64,000 bases of DNA, from positions 13,144,001 to 13,208,000 of the forward strand of contig OU612075.1 in NCBI GenBank assembly GCA_914767715.1, written 5' to 3'. A program made the translations under genes and the position numbers. Every line of letters begins with the position of its first letter. Position 1 is the stretch's first letter. Under the pieces are notes generated by a model. That model was not told where the DNA came from and made no database searches. It was given only the letters and a program-made list of their open reading frames with translations. Positions 1 through 11,099 of the stretch are shown piece by piece. The stretch is from Membranipora membranacea (lineage: Eukaryota; Bryozoa; Gymnolaemata; Cheilostomatida; Membraniporidae).

Positions 1-549
1 CCTCTCTACACACCTGTGTGCAATTTGTTTGTTTGTTTGTTAGAAAACCCAGCCCCAAGGCTGAGCTTACAACAACAAAATTGCCCTAACTACAGGTCTT
101 GCTGCTACTATACTACAAAATTAATGAGCCTCCAGGTGTTTACCCACCATCCAGAGGTATATTATAATACACAACAACAAGAATACTAGAATTATTTGGG
201 AAGAAATGAGGAAAGTTTGTCGAGAGAAATTAAAAACGCGGCCGCCATGTTTCATGTTTAAATATCAGAGTCTTAGTTTTAAGATCAGTGACTTGTTTTA
301 CCATGCGTTGTATGTGAATATTCTAACTCAGCCTTCTTGTAGACAAATAGGAGGGAAGTATATATCAGTATTATGAGTATCACAATGTTACGACATGCCT
401 AAACTTTTAATTACCATTTTGATCATTTTCCAATACATGATGTTTTTAAAATTTTATTACATGATGATACTCATTGAGCAACAGTATAAAAATTCACAAA
501 GGTATAAATAAAAGGCAATCTCAAAAGGTCTGACAATTGCTTTGACTGG
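1..549. other. No gene seen (left edge, downstream of the first gene)
   Basis: AT-rich DNA downstream of the minus-strand gene that ends at 550. I see no open frame with coding character and no structured RNA. It probably contains the 3' untranslated region of that gene. Confidence 0.4.
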
Positions 550-1741
550 TTAAAATAGACACGAAATTGCTACAGAGATCATAAATAACACACAACCACC
601 ACTGAGAATCGTCCCCTTATTGCAATCATTAACGTCGCAATCAGTTACTGACCACATTGCAGGAGTTGTAACCATACTGGAAACTAGTGGTATAGAGTTG
701 TTTGCTTCTGGTTGTCTTGTGGATATACTGGCAGGTCGCTGAGTGGTGATTGCATCTGTTGATGAGAGATAATAAGGTAGAGTGGTAGGTTGAGTTGTAG
801 TTGTAGACGTAGTCTCCCCTGGTGTAACAAGATCACAGAACTGAGATGTGTAATCTACAATAATATCGAAAATATGAAACAAACTGTTTGGGTGATAAAA
901 CCGGTTGTGGTGGTGCAAAAAGCAATACACATTGCGTAAAACATGAAGAGAAATGACCTGGCAGCTCTCATGTAAGATAATCAGACCTTCATCATTCAAG
1001 CACAGCTTTGCCCAGCTGACTGTGTTTAGAAATGATCAGTTATCAATGTGATTATCATAATCACATTGATAACTCTAAGAGATTATGAGAATAGCATCAC
1101 ACAGAATTGGAACAGGTTCTAGTAATTGGCAAAAGGGGACATGTGGGAGAGAATGATGATACCTACTTGAACAGAAGTCGTCACACCGTCTCCAAGTTGT
1201 GTGACCAGGCTCTACGTTGTTACATATGGCCGCGCAGGATTTCCAGCTATTGTCGTAGTTGTCATGGTAACAGTAGGTTGTATTCTGATCCCTTTGGCAG
1301 TCACTGTTTGATGTCTGGCTTTCAGGACCAACGCAACTCCAATGGCTGTGAGAAATAAAAAATGTGATCGTATCAGTATGATCAAAATAGATTGAATAAC
1401 TACTAGAGTAAATTACTTCTGCGTGTATTACCCTTTCACGATGGAGGATGAATGAAACAATGTTCAATCAATCGGCAAATGATTTTCATCCGAAAATACA
1501 GCAGCTGATCCACATATGACAAAATTATCAAACAAAGAGGTTGAACTGACGAGCATTCTACCATACATACATGTATATAGTTTCAGTATTGGTAAGAGAT
1601 CACAATTTAAATTCACAGGGGAGCCTGTACAGTAACAACTAATTACTCCATGCTCACCTTTTATTTGTTGCGGATGAGGCGGTTGAGATCAAAACAGCTG
1701 TGATAATAAATACGTGTTTACTGTTTTCTCTGGTCCAATAT
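550..1741 (-). CDS. Eight-cysteine ectodomain protein, paralogue A (possibly GPI-anchored); 5' end incomplete
   Basis: I do not recognise the family. Three exons join in phase: 1658-1741 (hydrophobic signal segment running FIITAVLIST), 1167-1345 (cysteine-rich, starting near WSCVGP) and 550-854 (ends in TAA). Introns are GT-AG with phases 2 and 1. The ectodomain has eight cysteines spaced 11-8-11-3-12-3-7, the eighth lying just after the second intron. A Thr/Ser/Pro-rich stalk follows. The protein ends in a hydrophobic run (VLFMISVAISCLF) with no basic residues after it. This suggests GPI anchoring, unlike paralogues B and C, which have a membrane span and a charged tail. The signal exon opens in phase 2, so a short upstream exon with the start codon is missing; I did not find it. 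It was probably duplicated in tandem with B (5900-7085) and C (16723-18136). Secretion and surface location are inferred. Confidence 0.68.
1038..1074. repeat. Perfect palindrome in an intron of paralogue A
   Basis: Two 17-base arms beginning AGTTATCAATG are separated by three bases. It lies in the intron between exons 854 and 1167. No clear target duplication was found, so it may be an old member of the palindromic insertions described elsewhere. Confidence 0.7.
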
Positions 1742-2695
1742 CTAAAAAATATGAACAAAACAGTTGATGTCAGTCTTATGGGAAGCTTGATCTATCGGTG
1801 CTTTACAGTAACTAAACTAACAGCTGTTTGGCTCAGGCACTGATAGAAACTACTTTTGTACAATAATACCAGGAGGCGTCATACATGACAAGTTGGTAGA
1901 CCAAGAAATCAGGAGGTCTCGGCGGACGAACTCCCGACCCGAAGTACCACTCTGCGCGTCCCGCAGTGAGGGATGTAATTCGGCCCTTGTTGTCATTTAT
2001 TTTAAGCCAAAACTAGAGCGTTCATATTATGAAATGCGTTATTTTACCTGATTTTACAAATTATATTGTTGCACTTATCCGAAAGAGGAGAGATAGTATG
2101 TTAACAGACAATTATATATAGGTATATGTACTGTTGGGGTAGGAAAACATAGTTTTTCTTGCAACGAGAAGCTTAAAAAGGCTTCTGGGTGAAGGAAGCT
2201 GAAAAAAGGGAGGAAAAGGGGAGATAGGGAGGAGGTAGAAAATACCCCTAAAAACTGGGAGGCTCCCTACCAAAAAGGGAGACTTGTCAGGTATGGGAGG
2301 CGTACGACGCTTATTTATCTGATAAGAAATTTTCATTAGAAAAACATTGCCTATGGTCTATCTAGTAGCACGATTACCGTTCTAGAAATCAAAATAATTG
2401 CGTCTATTGATATTTGCCTAATACTGGCTGATGGCAGCTCCCTGAAACTGATGTATACACCCACACAGCCACCATTGTCACAGTGATTGCTTATACTGGT
2501 TTGCAATGTTTGAACAAATTGTGTCTTACCTCCTGGTTGTAGGTGGGCTATGTTCAGCCATCATGAATTTTATTCAAGATGATCTTTCAAAACAAGAGCT
2601 AATAAGGATATCCTATTCGACTGGCTGTACAAGTGCTATCAGCGATCTCGCAGTACAAAGTGAATGTTGATATCTGAAGATTTATGAATATATAG

Positions 2696-2732
2696 TCTGA
2701 GCCCCCAGACTTTGCCCCCTGTCCGACGGGTT
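2696..2732. repeat. Dispersed repeat end (AGTCTGAGCCCCC type)
   Basis: The motif begins GTCTGAGCCCCCAGAC. It recurs in reverse orientation at about 18403-18447 and 57330-57366, where the sequence reads into GGGGGCTCAGAC. The common outer end suggests the terminus of a transposon family. I could not pair it with a second terminus. Confidence 0.5.
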
Positions 2733-2865
2733 TTCCAAATTACCAAGCATCTCTTACATCATTACAGCCACATCACATGGTTATCAGCTCATCATATGAC
2801 TTATTGCAATAAGCAGATCGGAAGTATTATTAGGGTTGTCAGTATGACAAACAAAAACATGTTGT

Positions 2866-2895
2866 CACAGAGTAAGGATATATCCTTACTCTGTG
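2866..2895. mobile_element. 30-bp palindromic insertion with 7-bp target duplication
   Basis: A perfect palindrome with arms CACAGAGTAAGGATA. It is flanked by direct copies of ATGTTGT at 2859-2865 and 2896-2902. The element at 58259-58288 differs by only two bases but has an unrelated 10-bp duplication. Confidence 0.85.
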
Positions 2896-3877
2896 ATGTT
2901 GTACTTGAAAGGATAGTTGATGAGACATGCTGAAATATGCCGTATCTGACTCAGAAGTCGCAGGTGTGTTCTGGAGATAAATCTACAGAGTTTGCATATT
3001 AAATTCATTAGTGAACTATAAAGAAGGTTAGTCCACTCTTCAGATATTTTGTGTGTACCCTGTTGTACCTTTTCATACTTTGGTATTATGTCCCTAACCA
3101 TATCCGAAATTGTATTTGTGGTTAGGATTTGAGGCTATGGACTGTGGCGTCTTTGTGATATTGGATTGTTTCTAAGAACTATAGGATTTCAGTCTTTGGG
3201 ATTTCATGGATATTTAGAAGGGAATAGTTCAACGTAGATTTGGGTTCGGATCAATATACTTGTAGCCTAAGTGCTTAGATTAAAGTAGGGTAATGGAAGT
3301 ACAATGGAGATCACAAACTTGAGGCTTTTTCGGCTTTGTTTTTGGTTATCATTAAATATTCCTTTTGATACATTGGGCTGAACGTGCCGTATTGTGTCAT
3401 TGACGCTGATTCATTTTGCTAAAACAGGCATTTGAGAGCGAAGTTCTAAGGATATCGGTGGCCACTGGGCTGGTACATCTTACGGCTTTTCTGCAATACA
3501 TGTTTTGTAGTGACACGGAGGGTGGTTTCTTTATTTTCTTGTGATTAGAAATATTAAAATTTATGAAAAACCATCCCTACAAGCCTAGACAAGGTATATT
3601 TAGAACACAGATTAAGTCCATGGGTGAAACAGCTGTGAAACCCCTGTGGATTGTCTTCTATACAACTTGACCCATTTTTCCTTCAAATTAACCTAGGCTT
3701 GGATAACCATACCATCCTTTTTCAGACGTATGCAAGATATTCTTTTAAGTGGATGCTATGGTGGCTGATGATCTATCAGCTTTTCTGACCGAAAAAACAT
3801 TTCAGGTCACTTGTCAAAATGTGGTACTGTCAAAAGAAGCATGTGTGTTGTTCTTCCCTGTTTTTACAATGATGTAA

Positions 3878-3929
3878 TGGAAAAGATGATGAAATAGATC
3901 ACATGGAAAAGATGATGAAATAGATCACG
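3878..3929 (+). repeat. Tandem duplication of a 26-bp unit
   Basis: Two adjacent, nearly identical copies of a unit starting TGGAAAAGATGATG. No coding content. Confidence 0.75.
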
Positions 3930-5653
3930 GCAACACGAATAATTTTATCGGTACTGTTTGATTTTTTACCATTGAGGCAATCCAAACAGAATATCAGTGC
4001 TTCCATGTAACTTCTTAATTACGAAATTAAATTCACACATATTTACTGCAGTAGTTGAGTCATGGAAAAAGTTTGAGTTTTTGTATAAATAATTGATATA
4101 ACTTATGGGCGCATATCTTTGTATCAATGCGTCCTTTTTTCCCCGGGCAAAACAACAATAACAATTCATCGGTCTTGGTGCCACTAATAATGAGGTCTCT
4201 TTCTATTGTCATGTCAAAAGGAACCTTTTTCAATGCATTTCTGGAGAGAGGTCGGCTTGAATTCTACTTTACAAACTAGCGTTGCGTTCTGACCAGATTT
4301 AGAGGTGTTTGGCACGTCGCCAAACCAGGCCAGGTTGATTCGTGAGCCTAGCAGTGTCGTTGCACAATGCACATGTTAATAGCGAATACACCAAATGAAT
4401 GTGGACACCTTTCATAGGGAGCGTTATATGGTGGCTATGTTTGACAGGGTATCCATCCACATACAATAATTGATTCCCATGCCGAGTGGAGCAGACACCC
4501 TGCTAGAAAAGTCAGGAGCTTAACAATAGAATTCATAACCTGATTGATAGTATAATAGTATCACATATCGAATATTAGTTAGAGAAGCAAGAAGCTTGAC
4601 TGTTGTTATTTTGTTATTACAAAACTTGTATTTTGATTTTTGATAAAGAATACTATTTCTCAAAAACCAGATAGATAAAACCACACTGAAACTTTTTATA
4701 TCTTTCCAAATCAGCAGTAGATTGTAAAGAGGACGTCATTACATATAGAAAAGAATTCACACAGAGGCTCAACACGGACTGGTCAGCAATCAAAAACAGA
4801 TTGCATCAAAAGAAAAAATGTATCTACCTGATGTAGTTGAGACCACAAGCAAGATAAAGTCTTATTGATAGAACAGTGTAGGTACAGTTTCTGATTGAGC
4901 AGATTGAGCAGATGAATAGAGGAAGAGTAAAGCTGAGCTGAACAACCCGTTATATTCCTCACTTACAACCTGAGATGTGTCCCCTACATTGTGGCCAAAT
5001 GATATTTTTTGTTTCAGGGTTGAGTCTACATCATACACTCTCAAACTGCCAATCAATCGTCACCACGACATTTACTATAACTATGCTATGAGAGAGTGTT
5101 CTTTTAAACTTCTGGGGATATATAGCGTTAAGTAAACATGCAATAGGTAATATTATTTTTTAAATCTCTTTAACAACTTTTTATTGTGCTTAGTATGAGA
5201 GAGTCCTCTAGTACACTCATACTTGCACAGTATTTATACAGATTAAGATGATTTGCCTAAGTATACTAATTATAAGTCGACGTAAATCTTACTGCACGGT
5301 CTTATCTTTTCAGAAAAAAACCAGTCGCGGTTAATAATATGAGGACGAGTTTGAAGAGAGAAACGAAGAGTTGTGATGAAAAGTTATGAGTGGCGATGGT
5401 GTCGATGCAATTTTTCGCAAATTGAAAGAGGAGGATCCTAGGACACTGGAGACAATGATATGGCGCATGCAATGAGCAATATGATTGGATGAATGAATTA
5501 GAGAGATGCTTAACATAGGATGTATGAGATACTGACATTGGTGATCTTCACAGCTGTCAGCATTAAGGCGATTTTCCTAAATTGCTCCAGCGTCAGCACC
5601 GTTGTTGTGGTTCACTGAAATAAACAAAAAAAAACTTATAGAGTCATTGAAGT

Positions 5654-5784
5654 TAGCTTAAGTGCGGTGTTTAAGCGGTGTTGGGATAGCTGGTAGTAGC
5701 ATTTCATTATTAACCACTTTGGAGAGTGGTTGATAATGAAATGCTACTACTAGCTATCCCGACACCATTTAAACGCTTAAACTA
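5654..5784. mobile_element. 131-bp foldback MITE-like element with 9-bp target duplication
   Basis: The whole element folds on itself. Ends are TAGCTTAAG and CTTAAACTA, and the core holds GCATTTCATTATTAACCAC and its complement. It is flanked by CATTGAAGT at 5645-5653 and 5785-5793. It belongs to the same family as 7302-7446; the core is also shared with 37392-37493. Confidence 0.88.
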
Positions 5785-5899
5785 CATTGAAGTCAATTCA
5801 CGATCATTTAGATATTATTATGAAACTGAATCTATTGCAGACTTTCTTCAGAATAAGTTCAAGACAAACTTTAACTCATCATTGATTTTATTTTTTAGG

Positions 5900-7085
5900 T
5901 TAAATACCTGCGGAATCCTGAAGGTCATCGGTTGGGGGAAAGGTACGTAAAGCCTCTTTAACTGTGGCTTCTTCTTGGTTTTCAGCGAGGGGTGCCATCT
6001 CATTGCCATTGTTACCGTCTCCGTTCTCAGCCCCATGTAAATCGCCTCTCCTTCTACTGAGCTTGCAAGCTACCATGACAAGATAACAGCATTATATAGA
6101 TATGGCTATGTAGGTAATTGAAAGTAAGCTGCTAGCACATCACAACAAAACTAGTAAAAGTAGATCCTCTACAAACAAGTATACTTAAAAAATAAAAATA
6201 TTCTGGGTTTTATGAGACCTGGCCGAGAATTTAGAAATTAATGCTGAGTTTAGAAATTCTTTTATAAAATCTGTCATTTAGCAGGTCATATTCATCTCAG
6301 CAAGCAACATCAAAGGTATTTTGGCGGATTCTAATTGACTGACCCCCCAGATTAGCAATGGAGGTAATATCATGTAGACACACTAACACCTTAGACTTAA
6401 TAAATTCATCATAATTAAGTCTATGGCATACTGATTGTTATTGGATTGCACATTTTAACTTTGTTAGTAAGATGATCCTCAGTATTCACCTTTTATTCTC
6501 TTGCTGATCTGATGTTTGTACTTTAAGAAGGCATATATCATACCGACAACCAGAATAACACCCAGAAGAGTGCATGTTACTATCGTTGCAATATTTGGAT
6601 CTGTAGAATGAAAGCTCGTCGGTGTGAGATAGCTCCGAGTTATGGGAAAGTCGGAGTCGGTTGTTGGAGTGCTTGGAGTTGTCGGACTACGTATTTCACA
6701 GTGAGAGATCACATATTCTGAAAGAAATCACAAGCATTAAATAAAAACATCGTTTTGGAAATTTTTGTCAGAATCAGGAATCTCACTAGATAAGAAGTAA
6801 GCCTGTTTCAGTATTGTTTTGTTGTTAGTAAATTCCTTAGATCAACTCTTAACTGTCCCCATGAGAATCTAAAAATGTTGCCAGCCTGCCAGGATACGAA
6901 CAAACTTACTTGAGCAGTGATCCAAACATCTATTACCATCAGGCTCAGTAACAAGTTTCCCATTACATATTCCCTGGCAGCTAGTCCATACTAGATCAAA
7001 CCCATCATTAAAGCACACTTCCAGTGATTGTAATATTTGACAGCTTGCATCTGTCTCTTTGCTCCCTGGTCCTTCACATAAGTAT
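5900..7085 (-). CDS. Eight-cysteine ectodomain protein, paralogue B (type I membrane protein); 5' end incomplete
   Basis: Unrecognised family, paralogous to A and C. In-phase exons: 6910-7085 (cysteine-rich, starts near YLCEGP), 6490-6717 (stalk, then a membrane span around IVTCTLLGVILVVGMIYAF, then KYKHQISKRIK) and 5900-6069 (basic and acidic cytoplasmic tail ending DSAGI and TAA). Cysteine spacing is 11-8-11-3-12-3-7. All junctions are GT-AG, with the same phases as in A and C. Without the tail exon, the middle exon would read through to a TGA at 6479; the phase-1 donor AAAG/GTGAAT makes the three-exon form more likely. The signal-peptide exon was not found. A candidate first exon at about 8521-8598 ends ATG ATG ATG AAC CG/GT in the right phase (2). 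Surface receptor or adhesion role is inference. Confidence 0.68.
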
Positions 7086-7301
7086 CTAAAGTAAAAGAAT
7101 TTAAAAAGTGATTGCCATTGTCAAGTGGAAGCATCAGACCTTTTCAAGACCATGCGAAACCAAGAATAAATGGTAAGAAAAACAAATCAAGGAGGGCTGC
7201 TTTATTAAAAATTTTGTTACCCGTTAAGGTAGTGATGGCATCAGTAACTACCATTGGATGAGACTTAAGCTACGAAACAAAAAAACATTAGAGCTTGAGG
7301 T

Positions 7302-7446
7302 TAGTTTAAGCAGTATGAACAGTGTCCAGATAGCTGGTAGTAGCAGCATTTCAATATTAACCACTTTCCCAACCGGTGTTCGGGAAAGTGGCTGATAATG
7401 AAATGCTAATACCAGCTATCGTGACACCGTCTAAGCGCTTAAACTA
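7302..7446. mobile_element. 145-bp foldback MITE-like element with 9-bp target duplication
   Basis: Ends are TAGTTTAAGC and GCTTAAACTA, and the core inverted arms are shared with the element at 5654-5784. Flanked by exact GCTTGAGGT at 7293-7301 and 7447-7455. The target differs from that of the sister copy, which shows independent insertion. Confidence 0.9.
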
Positions 7447-8520
7447 GCTTGAGGTGTATATTTGGTTTATCAAGTTTTAATTAAAATAGAAGCTAATTTT
7501 AGCTGGAAAGACATTATTTGCCTATTGAGGACTGTCATAGATGCGGGGATACATTAGGGACACCGAGAGCAGAAGCAAAATTTATGACGCAGTCCAAACA
7601 ATCAAGGTGAGTGTAGCTATTCAAAATGAGGAAGCATACCCTTGTGAAGTCAGCTGTGAATAAAATGAAAAAACTGGAAATAATCACACTGATGTTATGT
7701 TAGTGCCACATGGAAGTTTTTGCCTGCTAGATAAGTGAAGTCTGTTACAATATGTGAATAAACTGGTTGAAATAGAAGTAGTTTGGTCAGTTTCCTGTTT
7801 TAAAACCGCCATATGAACAGAATAATATGGATGGCCCTTTTTATTTTTTCCAGAATTTTATGCTTTGACAGGGGAAGTTGGAGTGGATGAGACAACTTGG
7901 TCACGATATTATTGATGCTTAAGATTTCATATAGGATATTATTTGAAGACAGGAGTCATAAAGACTGCTCTTGATCAGTTCTGTGTCTGGTATTGTTTGG
8001 AAGTCTCCATTGAGACATCAAGATTTTTCATTTACCAAAATATAGTGACAGGGTAGGTGACACAAAAGCTCACGCTTTTTACTCCAGCCATTTGACTGGA
8101 GCACAGCGTGCTATTCTTGTCAGTCTATATGTATGTAGACTTACAATTATCATCATATGAGGTCTAAAATAGATTAAGGTTGATCCATTTGCCCACATAT
8201 TGAGTTACTTCTCTTCAACTGGTTATGAAAGTAGGGAGGGGGAGAAAATTCAGATGAAGGCAAATGGGTCAAACTTGATATAGGGTGAAAACTATAAATT
8301 GAGTAAAAATTAGATTTTAGCAGTGATCATATATCCTATCCATACCTATCCCGCCAAAAAGGAGTATCCTCTATCATTCTCACACCGGACTAGGCACTAA
8401 GCAGCTGATTGATTTGATGATACCTTTTGCTTTTGAACAATACTAAAATGCCACAACCAAGAATTTCCCAACTGATCAGAGTATGACTTTTCCAACAAAC
8501 ATACATAATGGAAGAAAACC

Positions 8521-8598
8521 TTACCGGTTCATCATCATTAGATGCAAATGTCTAAAGCTATGTCCGCTGTGCTGTGTTTGTGCTTCGTGTATTCCTGA
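8521..8598 (-). other. Candidate 5' exon of paralogue B
   Basis: A good acceptor (TTTTAACAG) precedes a short segment ending in three consecutive ATG codons, AAC, CG and a GTAAGG donor (phase 2). Phase 2 is what the signal exons of paralogues A and C need. The next exon was not located, so the link to paralogue B is tentative. Confidence 0.3.
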
Positions 8599-8729
8599 GC
8601 TGTTAAAATAAACAATACATGAAACATTACTTTTACAACAGATTAAAAATAAATAGTGATGATGGAAAACCCACCAGGTCACTAGATCTCTACAAGACGT
8701 CACTGTTTATTTATAGGTTTGCTATGAGA

Positions 8730-9392
8730 CTTAAAGACTTTGTTTTAGGCTGCTCTTTTGTATCACATCTTATTCTCCATATTTTATTCTATCATGTGAG
8801 CGATTTTCAGCTTTAGAATCCAAATATTGAGGAAGTTATGGCCTCTCAAACTTCCAAGGTGACGGCAATTTATCGGCAGTAAAAATCAGCCGGCAATCCC
8901 TATGGTACGTCACAACCATGATACTTATTACGATACACTAATAAATATGTTGATGATCAAAATGTTCAGATCTGTAACGGTCTCGAACCCAGGTCCAAAT
9001 GGCTTTGCAGGCTACGCCGCTAACACTGAGCTATATTGTCTACAGGCTAACCTAGTTGGTCCAAGTGGTAGGCCTTTAGGTATGGGGACCCGGGTTTGAT
9101 TCCCACCCAGGTTTGAATTTTGATCATCATCTTATCTGTGTGATTATTAGTCTATTGACTATTAACTCATAATAAGTATGACCATAGACAAAACACATGT
9201 CTATGGTTGTGACGTACCCAAGGGGAAACATCCGCTTATTCCCAATGCCGATTGAAGGCAATCACCCTGGAAGTTTGAGAGGCCATAACTTCCTCAATAT
9301 TTGGATTCTTAAGCTGACATCGCTCACATGATAGAATAAAATATGGAGAATAAGATGTGATACAAAAGAGCAGCCTCAAACAAAGTCTTTAA
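8730..9392. mobile_element. Foldback element with about 150-bp inverted arms and tRNA-like interior
   Basis: The arms 8730-8880 and about 9240-9392 are reverse complements with few differences, both containing GGAAGTTATGGCCTCTC. Shorter inverted matches continue inward (GTACGTCACAACCATG at about 8905 and its complement near 9206). The interior carries two tRNA-like stretches in opposite directions (8975-9050 minus; 9055-9105 plus). No transposase frame and no clear target duplication were seen. The right arm contains a small extra palindrome (9182-9206) missing from the left arm. Confidence 0.7.
8975..9050 (-). repeat. tRNA-like (SINE head) sequence inside the foldback
   Basis: On the minus strand an A-box-like TAGCTCAGTGTTAGCGG is followed by a B-box-like GGGTTCGAGACC at normal tRNA spacing. 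Stems are imperfect, so it is a tRNA-derived promoter of a SINE rather than a working tRNA gene. Confidence 0.5.
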
Positions 9393-10770
9393 AGGGTAAT
9401 GGTCAAGATGGCGACCAGTTTGGAAAAAACATAGTTCTCAAAATACTCAACCATTTTAAAAGTTTTGTCCTGTTTACACCTACCAAACAACTATCACTAG
9501 CCAGAGAAGACTGAGGAAACTTATACTGCACTAGCCTAGCCACCCAAATTCCCTCTCCCTCCTCAGATTCGGAACTGCCACTGAAAGAAACCACAATCCC
9601 TTTTCCCGCCATCTCCAAAAATGACCTCACAGAGTTCTGCTGATCTTACACCAACCGATACTCAGTCCCCACTACCTGATCACATCAGAAGCCTCTAACT
9701 ATGTGGAGCCTGCCACCATTCATTGACATGGAATGACCTGGGAGTTCTATGTGATGAGTGCTCACACAGGTAACATAAAAACGACCAGAACATCCACTCT
9801 GCTGAATATTCCGATCTCGATCACTACAGCGTTGTGTGGGCCTGCCTAAACTGCAACTCTAAGAACAATAGTCACATAGAGATACAACTACCCGAGTGAC
9901 TCACATCAGTCTAAACTCATTCGATGGAGATATCATACCAAAGTATGAATCTTCGCCAAAAAGGAGAAAACAAACAAGACAGAAGGGCCAACCTCTTAGA
10001 TTGATTAATGTTAACTGCCAGGCATTTCATATATTAGAATGGCCCATGGAAGAACCTCCTCACAAGCAGCAAGCCTGACATCATCATAGCTACTGAAACG
10101 TGGCTAACAAAGCATATCTGCAATGGTGAAAAAGAAATGGATGACTATCAAATATACCGCCGAGATAGAGAGATAGGACATGGAGAAGGTGTCTTGATTG
10201 CTATCAGTAAAACCCTGAACTCTTCAATACTCCCAATCGAATCAGATTCAGAAACATCAGATTTATCCCCCAAGGACAAGCTGACCTCATTGTCGGGGCC
10301 TGTTATCGCCCACACATTTGTGACCAAACTATCATACCTGCTCTGACAACAAACGCAGATGAAATCCTAGCAAAATCCCACAAAAAACATGATCATTGGT
10401 GGCGATTTTAATCTCCCTGGTATAGACTGGTCCCAACAACAACTCAAGCCGCAAACCCAATATGTTGGCCTCCACCAGGAGTTCATAAAATTTACTAAAT
10501 CCTTTGGATTCTCACAGCTCGATGAGGAGCCAACAAGGTTACACAACACCCTTGACCTCCTTCTGACAAATATACCAGAAAGGATCAACCATACCAAAGT
10601 TCTCCCCTGCATCAGTGACCATAACATCCCATTCACACCAAAAACCAAAGAAAGCAGTTCAATAGGAGCTAAGACAGGAATAAAACGCCTTTGTAGAAAA
10701 TGTCCAAACCGATGACCGTAGAACAACGAGTACCAACAAGAGATTCTGGAATTATGTTAAAAACAGAATA

Positions 10771-11099
10771 TCACATTACAAAATAAAGTACAGTTGTGAA
10801 ATACCCTTTACCAGTGGTTCCTATATATCGTAGCAGCGGGTGGATTGTGTATACCCACAAATGAGTGTAGCAAAAGTAGAGAGCTGAGCCTAGCATACAC
10901 GCGCCCCAGCATGCAATCACATGAATCCAACATGCATTCAGACAAGCACACTTTGCCTGCCATTGTACTCCTTTGTTCACCAAACAAAAGGCCTTTTGTT
11001 ACACAACTGTCATAGGTGCATTGGGGCATGTCTCCCTGACATCGGCCCCCAGGGCCTATCCAGCATACTACAGCATAGGTGTACTTTATTTTGTAATGA
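10771..11099. mobile_element. About 330-bp TIR element nested in the LINE
   Basis: Inverted ends CATTACAAAATAAAGTAC at 10774-10791 and its exact complement at 11081-11098. It splits the LINE frame between the endonuclease and reverse-transcriptase regions. A TA flanks each side, compatible with a Tc1/mariner-type TA duplication. The flank is itself a TA repeat, so this is not proven. No transposase. Confidence 0.75.

Larger units (their letters stand above)
1742..5899. other. Region without a supported gene
   Basis: Between paralogues A and B. It contains a 30-bp palindromic insertion (2866-2895), a repeat end (2696-2732), a 26-bp direct duplication (3878-3929) and a 131-bp palindromic element (5654-5784). 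Short open frames here have no recognisable domain. The missing first exon of paralogue A should lie near its left side. Confidence 0.4.

Noticed and set aside
4862-5056. Minus-strand open frame as a fourth eight-cysteine paralogue
   Set aside because: No cysteine pattern and no stalk or membrane span in frame.
10367-10726. Minus-strand open frame of 119 codons
   Set aside because: Shadow of the LINE endonuclease frame on the plus strand (GGDFN and SDHN motifs).
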